Notes: generated by a model not told the origin, from the letters alone. Numbered from the stretch's first letter, positions 26,054 through 36,069 are shown. The stretch is DNA of 64,000 nt from TMP-24 sp041397305 (GCA_041397305.1 JAWKWX010000002.1:124001-188000); one strand, 5' to 3'. Program-made: numbers and translations.

Positions 26054-28066
26054 TCAGCCGGTGGCGATGCGGGGGCGACCCTGCGCGGTCACACGCAGGC
26101 GCGCCTCGATGAACATCGGATGGCCCTCGATCTCGATCTCGGACAGATCGCGCACCACCGACAGGCGGACCTCTTCGACACCCGCCGCGCGCGCCCTCGC
26201 CTCGGCATCGGCGGACAGGGCGCGTTCAAGTGCCTGAAGCGCCTTGTCGCGGTCATTGAACCGCTTCGGCCCTTCCGGCAGATGGGCCGCGAAGACGCCC
26301 GGGCCGGGTGCCGTGACGATCCCCTCGGCATGCATGGCGACCTGGCCCACCACCGCGCCGATCGCATTCGCCACGCCCGCATGTTCGGGCAGGATCATCC
26401 GCGTGCCGAGCCGGGGGCCGAGCGGCGGGTAGTAGCTCGGGGCCGAGGCGCCAAGCCCGATGACCGGCACGCCCAGCGACAGGCTCACCCGTACCACGCC
26501 CTGATGTCGGTCGAGGCCCGAGAGAGTCAGCCTGTGCCGCGCCAGCGCCTCGGGCGTGTCGCGGCCCCAGTCGCGGCTGTCTTCGCCGAAGGCCGACTCC
26601 AGAAGGCACTCTTCGGTCTGGCGTTCCAGTTGCGAAACGATCCGCGCCGCAAGTGCCTCCGGCCCCGCAGCGATCCGGTCGCCGCGCCCGTTCCGGCGCA
26701 GCGCCATCAGCGTCACGGCCTTGCGCGCGGCGTCCGCATCCCAACTGTCGAGGCGGCCGAGCACATGGCTGGCATCCGAAGGCGTGACGCCCGCGATCAT
26801 CACGGCGCCACGCGCGACGAGTTTCATCAGCGCGGGCAGTTCCAGCCGCGTCCGGACCGCATCCGCGACCCGGAGCGGGCCGGACATGAGGCGCACAGCC
26901 ACCGCCTCTTCGCGCACGCCCAGCCCTGGCGGGGGCGCCACCTGCCAGAGCGGGATTGCGAAACGCCCGTCATGTTCGCCGACCGCATCCATCGAGAGCC
27001 ACTGGTCGAGCGCGCCATGGACCAGGTCCGGATAGTCCCGCGCAGCCAGTGCCACCGGCATCAGCCGACGGGGTCCGAGGCGTAACCCGGTTTCCAGACC
27101 CTCCAGAAGATGCACCTCGCTGTCGCCGCCAAGACCGGTGGTGCGCATTGCCACCGCCTCGACCATGGTGCGGAAGGCGCCGACGCGGGCGCCTTCGGGA
27201 TCGATGGCGGGCTTGCCGTCCTTCAGCAGGCAAACGTCTGTCGTGGTGCCGCCGATATCGGAGACGAGCGCGTCACGCTCGCCGGTCAGCCAGCTTGCCC
27301 CCGCGATGGAGGCGGCCGGGCCGGACAGGATGGTTTCGATCGGTCGTTCGCGCGCAAGATTCGCGGACACCAGTGCCCCGTCGCCTCGCACGACCATCAG
27401 CGGTGCATGGATTCCGATGACCGCCATATGATGTTCGCAGGCACTGATCAGCCGGTCGATCATGCCGATCAGGCGGGCATTCAGGACCGCCGTCAGCGCC
27501 CGACGCGGACCGTTCAGCCCGGCGGAAAGCTCGTGCGAACAGGTCACCGGCAGATGGGCGATGCGCCGGATCGCCTCGCGTGCGGCGTTTTCGTGGGCGG
27601 GGTTGCGGGTGGCGAAGGCGGCCGCGACCGCAAACCCCGTCACTTCGGGTGCGAGGCGCGCCACCTCTGCCTCGACCCGCTCCAGATCAAGCGGACGCAA
27701 TTCTCCCCCGCCATGATTATGGCCGCCCGCCACCATCAGAACCGGATCGCCCTTCATCGCCTCGGTGAGGCCGGCGCGGCCAAGCTCCGCCTCGTCGAAC
27801 CCGATGAAGATCAGCGCGACGCGCCCGCCCTGCCCTTCGACCAGCGCATTCGTGGCCAGCGTCGTCGAAAGAGAGACCATTGCGATCTCTGCGGGCGCCA
27901 CGCCTGCCCTTTCCACCGCCGCGTCGATCGCCCGGCCGACACCCAGCGCCAGATCGGGTCGCGTGGTCAGCGATTTTGCCGAGGCCACCACCCGGTCGGC
28001 GCCCTCGTCCAGTACCACCGCGTCCGTGTAGGTGCCGCCGGTATCGACGCCGAGAAGATAGGCCAT
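26054..28066 (-). CDS. Hydantoinase/oxoprolinase family protein (HyuA-like), without HyuB partner
   Basis: A 670-aa protein of the ATP-dependent hydantoinase/5-oxoprolinase A-subunit family. The N-terminal actin-like ATPase motif is LLGVDTGGTYTDAVVLDE, with LSTTLATNALVEGQGG and SDIGGTTTDVCLLKDGKPA further on. The start at 28066 is chosen because the longer frame runs into the upstream gene and only this Met opens the conserved fold. HyuA proteins normally work with HyuB, which is absent on either side. It lies 28 bp after a GMC oxidoreductase gene and probably shares its operon. Substrate unknown; a cyclic amide or imide is the family expectation. Confidence 0.85.
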   Translation of the reverse strand: MAYLLGVDTGGTYTDAVVLDEGADRVVASAKSLTTRPDLALGVGRAIDAAVERAGVAPAEIAMVSLSTTLATNALVEGQGGRVALIFIGFDEAELGRAGLTEAMKGDPVLMVAGGHNHGGGELRPLDLERVEAEVARLAPEVTGFAVAAAFATRNPAHENAAREAIRRIAHLPVTCSHELSAGLNGPRRALTAVLNARLIGMIDRLISACEHHMAVIGIHAPLMVVRGDGALVSANLARERPIETILSGPAASIAGASWLTGERDALVSDIGGTTTDVCLLKDGKPAIDPEGARVGAFRTMVEAVAMRTTGLGGDSEVHLLEGLETGLRLGPRRLMPVALAARDYPDLVHGALDQWLSMDAVGEHDGRFAIPLWQVAPPPGLGVREEAVAVRLMSGPLRVADAVRTRLELPALMKLVARGAVMIAGVTPSDASHVLGRLDSWDADAARKAVTLMALRRNGRGDRIAAGPEALAARIVSQLERQTEECLLESAFGEDSRDWGRDTPEALARHRLTLSGLDRHQGVVRVSLSLGVPVIGLGASAPSYYPPLGPRLGTRMILPEHAGVANAIGAVVGQVAMHAEGIVTAPGPGVFAAHLPEGPKRFNDRDKALQALERALSADAEARARAAGVEEVRLSVVRDLSEIEIEGHPMFIEARLRVTAQGRPRIATG

Positions 28067-28094
28067 TCCAATTCCCTTCCGATCCCTAGAGGTC

Positions 28095-29714
28095 TTACGC
28101 CCGCTTGAGGATCCTTTCAGCGCCCATCCAGCCCACAAGGACGGACGGAGCATTGGTATTTCCCCCGATCAGCGTTGGGAAGACCGAAGCGTCGCAGACC
28201 CTGAGCCCCGTGAGCCCATGGACCTTGAGGTCGGCATCCACGACCGAGGTCGCGGGGTCAGGCCCCATGCGCGCGGTGCAGGACGGGTGATAGACGGTGC
28301 CCGATCGGGCGCGGAAATCGGCGATCAGATCGTCGTCGCTTTGCACCTGCGGGCCGGGGCGCAGTTCCTCGGCGATCAGCGAGCGGATCGGTTCCTGCGC
28401 GGCGATCTGGCGGAGGTATTTGACCGCCAGCAGCATCTCGGCCACGTCATGTTCGGTCGAAAAGGCGTTCGCCGTGATCCTGGGATGCGCGAAAGGGTCG
28501 GCCGAGGCGAGTGCGATCTCGCCCCGGCTGGTCGGGCGGCAGTTCGACAGGCCGATCGACAGGCCCGAAAACGGATCGGGCGTCAGAAGCGGCCGTTCGC
28601 CCGGGCGCGGCAGAAGGGTCGAGAAGGCCTGGAAGTAAAGCTGCATGTTCGGGCGGGCAAGGTCGGGCGACGTGCGGAAAAAGCCCCCCGCATGGTTGAT
28701 CGACTTCGCCAGCGGCCCCCTGCCGCCCAGGAAATACTGCATCCCGGCCAGGAGCTTGCCCCACCAGGGGCGCAGGATGTCATTGTAGGTCGGAACCGTC
28801 ATCCGCCAGGTGTAGTTGATGCCCTGATGGTCGTTCAGATGCTGGCCGACATTGGCATTGTCGCGGACCACGGCGATCCCGCGATCGCGCAGATGCGCCG
28901 CCGGACCGACACCCGACAGCATCAGAATCTGGGGGCTGTTGATCGCCCCGCCCGACAGGATCACCTCACGCCCGGCCCGCACCGTTTCGCGCCGCCCGCC
29001 GCGGTCATATTCGACGCCCACGGCGCGGCTGCCCTCGAAAAGAACCCGCGTGACATGGGCATGGGTCACGACCGTCACATTCGGCCGCTTCATCGCCGGA
29101 CGCAGGAAAGCCCGCGCCGCCGAATTGCGCCGCGCGCCCCTGATCGTCATCTGATAGATACCGATGCCGTCCTGCTCCGCCCCGTTGAAATCGGAATTGC
29201 GCTTCAACCCCGTCGCCGCGGCCGAGGCGATGAAGGTTTCGACCAGCGGATGCAGGTCATGCCGGTTGGCCGAGATGAAAAGCGGTCCTCCGCTGCCGCG
29301 CCACTCGTCGCCGCCCGCCTCGTTATCCTCGATCGCGCGATAGGCCGCGCGCACCGCTTCCCAGCCCCAGCCTGCACCGCCCACCGCCTGCCAGTCGTCA
29401 TAGTCGCTGGCATGGCCGCGGATCCAGACCATCGCGTTGATCGAGGAGGAGCCGCCCAGGATCTTTCCCCTCGGCCAGTGGTCGCGATTGCCCGCGAGCC
29501 CCGGGTCGGGTTCGGTTGCATAGAGCCAGTTGACCGCCGGGTCGTAGAACAATTTCCCATAGCCAAGCGGCAGCTGAACGTAGAAGCGCCGGTCGCTGCC
29601 GCCCGCCTCCAGAACCAGAACCGAATGCCGCCCGCTCGCCGACAGCCGCTCCGCCAGCACGCATCCGGCGGATCCCGCCCCGACGATGATGAAATCGAAC
29701 GTTCCTGCCTGCAT
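28095..29714 (-). CDS. GMC-family FAD oxidoreductase (choline dehydrogenase-like)
   Basis: Flavoenzyme of 539 aa. The FAD-binding segment is IIVGAGSAGCVLAERLSASG; GMC signature regions WPRGKILGGSSSINAMVW and the SGGAINSPQILMLSGVG loop are clear. The C terminus has the His/Asn-type active-site region (TVYHPSCTARMG, GNTNAPSVLVGW). It would oxidise a primary alcohol to an aldehyde. BetA is one relative, but no betaine genes flank it. The start at 29714 has GGAGCAGGTAGGG upstream. It is followed 28 bp later by the HyuA-like gene, so the two may process one unknown compound. Confidence 0.9.
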   Translation of the reverse strand: MQAGTFDFIIVGAGSAGCVLAERLSASGRHSVLVLEAGGSDRRFYVQLPLGYGKLFYDPAVNWLYATEPDPGLAGNRDHWPRGKILGGSSSINAMVWIRGHASDYDDWQAVGGAGWGWEAVRAAYRAIEDNEAGGDEWRGSGGPLFISANRHDLHPLVETFIASAAATGLKRNSDFNGAEQDGIGIYQMTIRGARRNSAARAFLRPAMKRPNVTVVTHAHVTRVLFEGSRAVGVEYDRGGRRETVRAGREVILSGGAINSPQILMLSGVGPAAHLRDRGIAVVRDNANVGQHLNDHQGINYTWRMTVPTYNDILRPWWGKLLAGMQYFLGGRGPLAKSINHAGGFFRTSPDLARPNMQLYFQAFSTLLPRPGERPLLTPDPFSGLSIGLSNCRPTSRGEIALASADPFAHPRITANAFSTEHDVAEMLLAVKYLRQIAAQEPIRSLIAEELRPGPQVQSDDDLIADFRARSGTVYHPSCTARMGPDPATSVVDADLKVHGLTGLRVCDASVFPTLIGGNTNAPSVLVGWMGAERILKRA

Positions 29715-29853
29715 GACCCTACCTGCTCCAATGGCCTTTCTCGGGCAACAGCGCATATGGGTCCGCTCGCAAAACGACAGAGGCCGTCGCTTTCGGCGCA
29801 CTGCCGCTGCGTTGCGCGTTCATCGGGAACCAGTTGGATGCGGAGAATAGACG

Positions 29854-30291
29854 TCACGCCGCGCGCGACGGCCCGGATCGCTGCGCTGCCATCGCGGCTG
29901 CGGGGGAAAGCTGCGCAGAGAGATGGCCCGGAAAATCGGCGCGGAACCTGAGTGCCAGATCAGCGAAATCGAGTCCGACCGCCGCTGCGGGCATCAGCGG
30001 CCGGTCCTCTGGCCAGAGGCACAGGATGAGCCGGTCGTCGGACGATAGCCTGAGCACGAAGCCGGTCGCGCGCAGCCGGTGCTGCAGATCGAACCAGTCG
30101 CTTGCCTGGCGCGCCGCAAGGCGGATGCGCGCACCGGCAGGAAGATCGCCTCCGCCCGCCATTCCGTTCGCCTCGGCAAGGACCGAAGCCACATATTCCG
30201 CCGCCCCAAGCCCCGCGCGCCGCGCCGACTGGCCGCAACGGAGCAGCAGCTCCTTCGGCAGATCGACATAGATGCGCGCATGCTCGGCCAT
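29854..30291 (-). CDS. Hypothetical protein with ribbon-helix-helix-like N terminus
   Basis: I do not recognise this 145-aa protein. Its N terminus (EHARIYVDLPKELLLRCG, then LGAAEYVASVLAEANG) reads like a ribbon-helix-helix strand and two helices, which suggests DNA binding. The remainder is an Ala/Arg-rich soluble domain with DWFDLQHRLRATGFVLRL. No signal peptide or membrane segment is seen. It lies 50 bp downstream of the carbonic anhydrase gene on the same strand. Confidence 0.6.
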   Translation of the reverse strand: MAEHARIYVDLPKELLLRCGQSARRAGLGAAEYVASVLAEANGMAGGGDLPAGARIRLAARQASDWFDLQHRLRATGFVLRLSSDDRLILCLWPEDRPLMPAAAVGLDFADLALRFRADFPGHLSAQLSPAAAMAAQRSGPSRAA

Positions 30292-30341
30292 GGGCGAAGC
30301 CTGCGCCCCGCCTGGTTAATTCCGGGTTAGCGACAGCGGGA

Positions 30342-30995
30342 TCAGAGCGGCAGAAAAGACGCGCTCGCCCCGTCGTATTGCTCCAGGCCCCCGGCGCCTA
30401 TGTCGTTCCAGAGCCCGTGGATCGACAGTTCCCCCGCTTCGACCGCGGAACGGACGAAGGGGAAGGTCATGAGATTTTCAAGGCTCACCACCACCGCCTG
30501 CTTTTCAAGCGCTGTCACCCGTTCTGCCTCGTCGGCGATATCCTTGATCCGTTCGTAGCCCGGGCGCAGGATATCCATCCAGCGGCCGACATAGCTTGCC
30601 TTGTCCTCAAGCTGCGGGGCGTCACCGCAGCACATGTCGTGACAGCCGCGCGCACCGCCGCAGCCCGAATGGCCCATCACCACGAGATGCGCGACCTTCA
30701 GCGCGGTCACGCCATATTCCAGCGCCGCCGAGGTTCCGTGATGCTCGCCGTCCGGCTTGTGCGGTGGCACGAGGTTGGCGATGTTGCGGTGGATGAAGAA
30801 CTCGCCCTGATCGGCACCGAAGATCGAGGTGACATGGACGCGGCTGTCGCAGCAGGAGATCACCATGGCACGCGGATGCTGGCCACCCTGGGCGAGGCGC
30901 TTGTACCAGGCCTTGTTCTCTTCCCAGGTGGTGGCTTTCCAGCCGTGATAGCGCTGGACGAGGTAGGAGGGCAGCGGTTTGGCGTGGCTCGTCAT
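30342..30995 (-). CDS. Beta-class carbonic anhydrase
   Basis: Zinc enzyme of 217 aa that interconverts CO2 and bicarbonate in the cytoplasm. The first zinc cysteine and the Asp-Arg dyad are in SCCDSRVHV; the His and second Cys ligands are in VMGHSGCGGARG. The segment FIHRNIANLVPP is conserved. The start at 30995 (MTSHAKPLPSYL) is preferred to the longer frame, whose first 32 residues do not look conserved. It is divergent from a small unknown gene at 31158. Confidence 0.93.
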   Translation of the reverse strand: MTSHAKPLPSYLVQRYHGWKATTWEENKAWYKRLAQGGQHPRAMVISCCDSRVHVTSIFGADQGEFFIHRNIANLVPPHKPDGEHHGTSAALEYGVTALKVAHLVVMGHSGCGGARGCHDMCCGDAPQLEDKASYVGRWMDILRPGYERIKDIADEAERVTALEKQAVVVSLENLMTFPFVRSAVEAGELSIHGLWNDIGAGGLEQYDGASASFLPL

Positions 30996-31122
30996 CACTT
31001 CTCCCTGATCTGTCGCCGTCCGCTTGGACGGCCCGGCCTTCCTTACGGTGCCGTTCGTTCGAATTCGAGCGTTTTTCGCGACCACCATCAACCTTTTCTT
31101 GAACGGCGCGGGTAAGGCTCAT

Positions 31123-31143
31123 GACCGCATTTGGGGTGCGGTC
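31123..31143 (+). promoter_or_regulatory. Hairpin next to ribosome binding site
   Basis: A 7-bp stem GACCGCA/TGCGGTC (31123-31129, 31137-31143) ends 3 nt before the strong GGAGGG ribosome site (31147-31152) of the next gene, so it could affect its translation. Confidence 0.35.
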
Positions 31144-31157
31144 GAAGGAGGGTCAAG

Positions 31158-31538
31158 ATGCCGGTTCTGGCAATCTTGCGCCATGAGGAGGGGGTTCGGC
31201 TGGACCCTGATCCGCTCGTGGCGCTGTTCGCGGAGCTTGGAGAGGGCGGGGCGGAGCGTGTGGTACGGCGGGCGCTGCTGGAACTTTCCGAACAGCTGTC
31301 CGACCTCGCGACCCATTTCGCGGAGGACCGGACGGACGAGTTGATGCGCGGCGCGCGGATGCTCGCGAAGGTCGCCGAGCAGGTGGGGATGGCGACGCTC
31401 GCGCGCGTGGCGCGCGATGTCGTCCGGACCAGCGAGGCGGCGGACGTGAATGCGCAGGCGGCAACGGTCGCCCGGCTTGGCCGCATCGGGCAACGATCGC
31501 TCGCCGCGCTCTGGGATCTGGGCGAAGCGGGCGGCTGA
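31158..31538 (+). CDS. Hypothetical all-helical protein
   Basis: A 126-aa protein I cannot name. After MPVLAILRHEEGVRLDPD it is nearly all amphipathic helix (ELGEGGAERVVRRALLEL, RTDELMRGARMLAKVAEQ), in a pattern like a four-helix Hpt-type bundle, though no phosphotransfer His motif is obvious. It starts with ATG after a near-perfect GGAGGG site, with a small hairpin just upstream. It precedes the M17 aminopeptidase gene but is separated by a REP-like element, so it is probably a single-gene unit. Confidence 0.65.
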   Translation: MPVLAILRHEEGVRLDPDPLVALFAELGEGGAERVVRRALLELSEQLSDLATHFAEDRTDELMRGARMLAKVAEQVGMATLARVARDVVRTSEAADVNAQAATVARLGRIGQRSLAALWDLGEAGG

Positions 31539-31556
31539 GGCATCCTGGCGGGACAA

Positions 31557-31621
31557 GCCGCTCATCCGGTGCGGTCCGCGCCGTCGTCGCAAAGAGTGCG
31601 GTCACGCTCGATGAGCGGCCC
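31557..31621 (-). repeat. REP-like element, copy 3
   Basis: Arms GCCGCTCATC (31557-31566) and GATGAGCGGC (31610-31619) form an inverted repeat. On the minus strand it reads GGGCCGCTCATCG, 11 bp, ACTCTTTGC, matching the other three elements with a few substitutions. Confidence 0.5.
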
Positions 31622-31734
31622 GGCGCCACGGGGCCACCCGGATCGGGCGCGCCGATGGGTCAGAGAGGGTGATCGAGGGTCTTGCGGGCGCTGCGCCAGG
31701 CCTTAGGGTGGCCGCGACCAGCAACGGAACCCCG

Positions 31735-33117
31735 ATGACAGATCCTGCCCGCCCCGAAACTCCGTCCCTGCCCCTTTATGTGATCGAGGAAACCGCCCTC
31801 GCCGCCTTCATGGATGGGCTGGCGCCCGCGCAGCGTGCCTGGGCGGCGGCAAACCGATTCACCGGCGCGCTCGGGCAGGTGCTTGTGCTGCCGGACGCTT
31901 CCGGCCTGCCGGTAGCTGCGGCTGCGGGCTATGGCAGCCCGGCGGCGCGGGCGCGCGGGCGTTTTCATCTGGCGGGGGCGGCGACCGCCCTGCCCGAGGG
32001 CACGTGGAGGCTGGAGGGCCTGACCGACGCGCGCGCCCTCGAGGAAGAGGCGCTCGGCTTTCGGCTGGCCCGGTACCGGTTCGACCGCTACAAGGCATCA
32101 AAGCCGCCGCGCGCGCGGCTTGTCACGCCCCCGCCGGTCGATGCCGCACGGCTCGATGCCATCGCCGCGGGCGAATTCCTTACCCGCGACCTGATCAACA
32201 CGCCTGCCGCCGACATGGGCCCGGCGGAACTTGAGGCAGAAGTCAGGACCTTGGCAGCGCGCCACGGCGCCGCGGTTGCTGTGATCACGGGCGATGATCT
32301 TCAGACCGCGAATTTCCCGATGATCCATGCCGTGGGTCGCGCCAGCCCGCGCGCACCGCGCCTGATCGACCTGCGCTGGGGCAGCGATGGCCCGGCGCTG
32401 ACGCTCGTCGGCAAGGGCGTCTGTTTCGACACCGGCGGGCTCAACATCAAGACCGGCGGCTACATGAGCCTGATGAAGAAGGACATGGGCGGGGCCGCGA
32501 CCGTCCTGGGACTTGCCTCGATGATCATGGCGCTCGGGCTGAAGCTGCGCCTGCGCGTGCTGGTCCCAGCGGTCGAGAATGTGATCGCCGGCAATGCGCT
32601 GAAACCGAAGGATATTCTGAAAAGCCGCAAGGGCCTGACAGTCGAGGTGAACGACACCGACGCCGAAGGGCGGCTGGTCCTGGCCGATGCGCTGGCGCTT
32701 GCCGACGAGGAAAGGCCGGATCTCATCGTCTCGATGGCCACGCTCACCGGCGCGGCGCGGGTGGCGGTCGGCCCCGACCTCGCACCCTTCTATGCCGATG
32801 ACGAACCGCTTGCCGCAGCCCTTTCCGCGGCAGGCACACGCGTGGCCGACCCGGTCTGGCGCATGCCCTTCTGGACGCCCTATGAAAGCGTGATCGAGCC
32901 CGATATCGCCGATCTCGACAATGCGCCGGGCTTCGGCTTCGCCGGTTCGATCACGGCCGCGCTTTTCCTGCGCCGGTTCGTGACCGACTGCCCGCGCTAC
33001 GTGCATTTCGACATCTACGGCTGGCAACCGACGGCGGCCCCCGCGCGCCCCAAGGGCGGCGCGGGCCAGGGCGCACGCGCACTTCTGGGCGCGCTGCCGG
33101 GGGTGTTCGGGCTATGA
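31735..33117 (+). CDS. M17 leucyl aminopeptidase family protein
   Basis: Cytosolic dizinc aminopeptidase of 460 aa. The catalytic region runs from VGKGVCFDTGGLNIKT through SLMKKDMGGAATVLG to NDTDAEGRLVLADALALA, giving all metal ligands of the family. The N-terminal third is the variable regulatory domain. The start at 31735 removes a poorly conserved 22-residue extension. It overlaps the NlpC/P60 gene by 4 bp, a pairing of two peptide hydrolases that suggests peptide or murein-peptide turnover. Confidence 0.92.
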   Translation: MTDPARPETPSLPLYVIEETALAAFMDGLAPAQRAWAAANRFTGALGQVLVLPDASGLPVAAAAGYGSPAARARGRFHLAGAATALPEGTWRLEGLTDARALEEEALGFRLARYRFDRYKASKPPRARLVTPPPVDAARLDAIAAGEFLTRDLINTPAADMGPAELEAEVRTLAARHGAAVAVITGDDLQTANFPMIHAVGRASPRAPRLIDLRWGSDGPALTLVGKGVCFDTGGLNIKTGGYMSLMKKDMGGAATVLGLASMIMALGLKLRLRVLVPAVENVIAGNALKPKDILKSRKGLTVEVNDTDAEGRLVLADALALADEERPDLIVSMATLTGAARVAVGPDLAPFYADDEPLAAALSAAGTRVADPVWRMPFWTPYESVIEPDIADLDNAPGFGFAGSITAALFLRRFVTDCPRYVHFDIYGWQPTAAPARPKGGAGQGARALLGALPGVFGL

Positions 33118-33941
33118 CCGACCGACGGATTCTTCCCGCCAATGGCCGGGTCGCCCATGTCTCGCTGCGCGGCCAGGTCGAGGCCGCGACCTTCGTCGAG
33201 GGCGAATGGGCGCGGGTCATGGCGCCTGTTGCCGACCTTCTGGCCCGCCCCGGCGGGCCGCGCGACCGGCAGGTCCTGCGCGGCGACCGTCTGATGGTGC
33301 TGGAGCGGACCGAAGGGCACGCCTTCGTTCAGGCCGCCAGGGATGGATATTGCGGCTATGTGGCCGAGACGGCACTCGGCCCCGATCACGCGGTTACCCA
33401 CTGGGTCAGCGCGCCCGCGACACATCTCTACCCGGCAGCGGACATCAAGCGGCCCGAGATTGCGAGCCTCTCTTTCGGCGCACGTCTCGACATCGCGGGG
33501 GAAGAGGGCCGCTTTGCCCGCACAGCCGACGGACATCATGTGCCGCGCGTCCATCTGAGAGAGATCGGCGCGCCGCTCGACGACCCCGCAGCGGTCGCCC
33601 TGCTCTTCCTCGGCACGCCCTATCTCTGGGGTGGCAATTCGCGCGGCGGGATCGATTGTTCCGGCCTGGTACAGGCGGCGCTTCTCGCCTGTGGCCATGA
33701 CTGCCCGGGCGACAGCGACCTGCAATGGCAAAGCGTCGGCCGACCGCTGGGCGAAGGCACACCGCTTCGGCGCGGCGACCTGCTGTTCTGGCGGGGTCAT
33801 GTCGCCATGGCGATCGACGGCGAGACCATGATCCATGCCAATGCCCATGCCATGGCGGTCACGCTGGAGCCGATCGGTGCGGCCAGGGAAAGAATCCGCG
33901 TGGCCGAGGGCGACAGCTGGCTCGGCGTCCGCCGCCTTTGA
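33114..33941 (+). CDS. NlpC/P60 family cysteine peptidase
   Basis: A 275-aa protein with two SH3-like regions (residues ~15-150) and a C-terminal NlpC/P60 domain. The Cys nucleophile is in GGIDCSGLVQAA and the His in FWRGHVAMAI, with IHANAHAMAV following; YLWGGNSRGG is the typical lead-in. Relatives are dipeptidyl-peptidase VI-type enzymes that cut gamma-D-glutamyl-diamino-acid bonds in murein peptides. No signal peptide is seen, so it likely acts in the cytoplasm on recycled peptides, together with the translationally coupled M17 peptidase. Confidence 0.92.
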   Translation: MTDRRILPANGRVAHVSLRGQVEAATFVEGEWARVMAPVADLLARPGGPRDRQVLRGDRLMVLERTEGHAFVQAARDGYCGYVAETALGPDHAVTHWVSAPATHLYPAADIKRPEIASLSFGARLDIAGEEGRFARTADGHHVPRVHLREIGAPLDDPAAVALLFLGTPYLWGGNSRGGIDCSGLVQAALLACGHDCPGDSDLQWQSVGRPLGEGTPLRRGDLLFWRGHVAMAIDGETMIHANAHAMAVTLEPIGAARERIRVAEGDSWLGVRRL

Positions 33942-33954
33942 CGGGCCGCCCCGG

Positions 33955-34299
33955 TCAGACCGGACGAATGAGTTTCCTTTCCAGCGGGCTCAGCACGCCG
34001 GCCAGGTCGTGGCCGCGCTTCAGCACCTGACCGGTCATGCCGATCAGCGCATACATCCCCTGCCGGTTCCTGAGCCTTGGATGTTTCTCGATCCGGTAGA
34101 GCGGCGTTTCGGCCGTGTGTCGGAAGACCGAAAAGACCGCGCGCTCGCGCAGGAAGGACATGGCGTAGTCGCGCCATTCCCCCGCCGCAACCATGCGCCC
34201 GTAAAGCGACAGGATCGCGCAAAGCTCCGCCCTGTCGAAAGCGACTTGCGCGGGCAAGGCCGAGGAAAAAGGGAAAGGCGTCGGTTCCTGAACCGTCAT
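33955..34299 (-). CDS. DUF2794 domain-containing protein
   Basis: A 114-aa soluble protein of unknown function, recognised as the alphaproteobacterial DUF2794 family by AFDRAELCAILSLYGRMVAA, GEWRDYAMSFLRERAVFSVF and the C-terminal RLRNRQGMYALIGMTGQVLK. Length is normal for the family. It is convergent with the NlpC/P60 gene, with 13 bp between stops. Confidence 0.88.
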   Translation of the reverse strand: MTVQEPTPFPFSSALPAQVAFDRAELCAILSLYGRMVAAGEWRDYAMSFLRERAVFSVFRHTAETPLYRIEKHPRLRNRQGMYALIGMTGQVLKRGHDLAGVLSPLERKLIRPV

Positions 34300-34469
34300 G
34301 GGGAAATGCTACCCGACTTGGCGCGCAAATCAAGCCCGACGAGGCGCTGCGAGTTCCGGACCTGCGGCAAGCCGCCCGATTTCGGCCATGAAATGACCTG
34401 ACCGTGGCCGCTTTCCCTCCCGCGAATCGCCGCGTTCGCGCTCGACCTTGTGATCAGCGAGAAACGCTA

Positions 34470-34560
34470 GGTTCCGGCGGAGCGGCCAACAGCCCCCACC
34501 CAGTTCGCCCCGTCGGAACCGTCCTCGCCCAGACCCCGCTTCGGCGGGGTCTCAATTTTT
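34470..34560 (+). ncRNA. Candidate small RNA ending in an intrinsic terminator
   Basis: No ORF explains the terminator at 34531. Upstream of it, GGTTCCGGCGG (34470-34480) can pair with CCGTCGGAACC in the 34505-34525 region, an 11-bp stem with one G-U, and CTTGTGA at 34447-34453 could be part of a promoter. Together they suggest a ~90-nt RNA with two stem-loops. It does not match tRNA, SRP RNA, tmRNA or RNase P motifs. Expression is untested. Confidence 0.3.
34531..34560 (+). terminator. Strong intrinsic terminator without an obvious gene
   Basis: A 9-bp stem AGACCCCGC / GCGGGGTCT with a TTCG tetraloop (34531-34552) is followed by CAATTTTT on the plus strand. The nearest plus-strand gene ends 590 bp upstream, beyond a minus-strand gene. 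Confidence 0.75.
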
Positions 34561-34572
34561 CCGGCCGCAGTG

Positions 34573-34863
34573 TCAGCCGCATTCGACCGCCCGGATCAGC
34601 CCGTTGCCGTCGATGGCGATATTGAGCCGGGTCGGGCTGAAATCCATCGTCACCGCCGTACCGGGCTTCAGAAACCGCGTTCCCGCCGGGAAGGTCATCG
34701 CGGCAAGCGCTTTTTCGGGCTGGCCCACCAGATGCTGCAGCCCGTCGGCGCCGCACATCGCCGTTTCGGCCCGGCCCGGCATCGGATCGGTATGCTTTTT
34801 CGGCTCTTCTGCCATGCAGGCCCCCATCGGTATCACGAGTGCGGCGGCGAAAATGGCGCGCAT
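34573..34863 (-). CDS. I78-family peptidase inhibitor, small lipoprotein
   Basis: A 96-aa secreted protein. The N terminus MRAIFAAALVIPMGACMAEE is a signal peptide with a plausible lipobox ending at Cys16. The mature part has the I78 inhibitor core: CGADGLQHLVGQPEKAL, then RFLKPGTAVTMDFSPTRLN, then IDGNGLIRAVECG with the paired Cys. The family blocks serine peptidases in the periplasm. A strong AAGGAAAGGAACG ribosome site precedes the start. It is divergent from the formaldehyde dehydrogenase gene. Confidence 0.88.
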   Translation of the reverse strand: MRAIFAAALVIPMGACMAEEPKKHTDPMPGRAETAMCGADGLQHLVGQPEKALAAMTFPAGTRFLKPGTAVTMDFSPTRLNIAIDGNGLIRAVECG

Positions 34864-34938
34864 CTGTCGTTCCTTTCCTTGCACGGCCCCCCGGTTTGCG
34901 GGAGAGTCGCGGCCGACAGAATAACAGGGAGGCTGAGA

Positions 34939-36068
<1,130 letters not shown>

Positions 36069-36069
<1 letters not shown>

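Noticed and set aside
28218..29951. 577-codon open frame antisense to the GMC oxidoreductase
   Set aside because: No domain or ribosome site; the opposite strand has FAD and GMC signatures.
34300..34560. Possible tRNA, SRP RNA, tmRNA or 6S RNA
   Set aside because: No T-loop GTTCGAATCC, no SRP apical motif, no tmRNA or RNase P signature, and no zapA-type neighbour for 6S. Only a generic structured RNA is kept, at low confidence.
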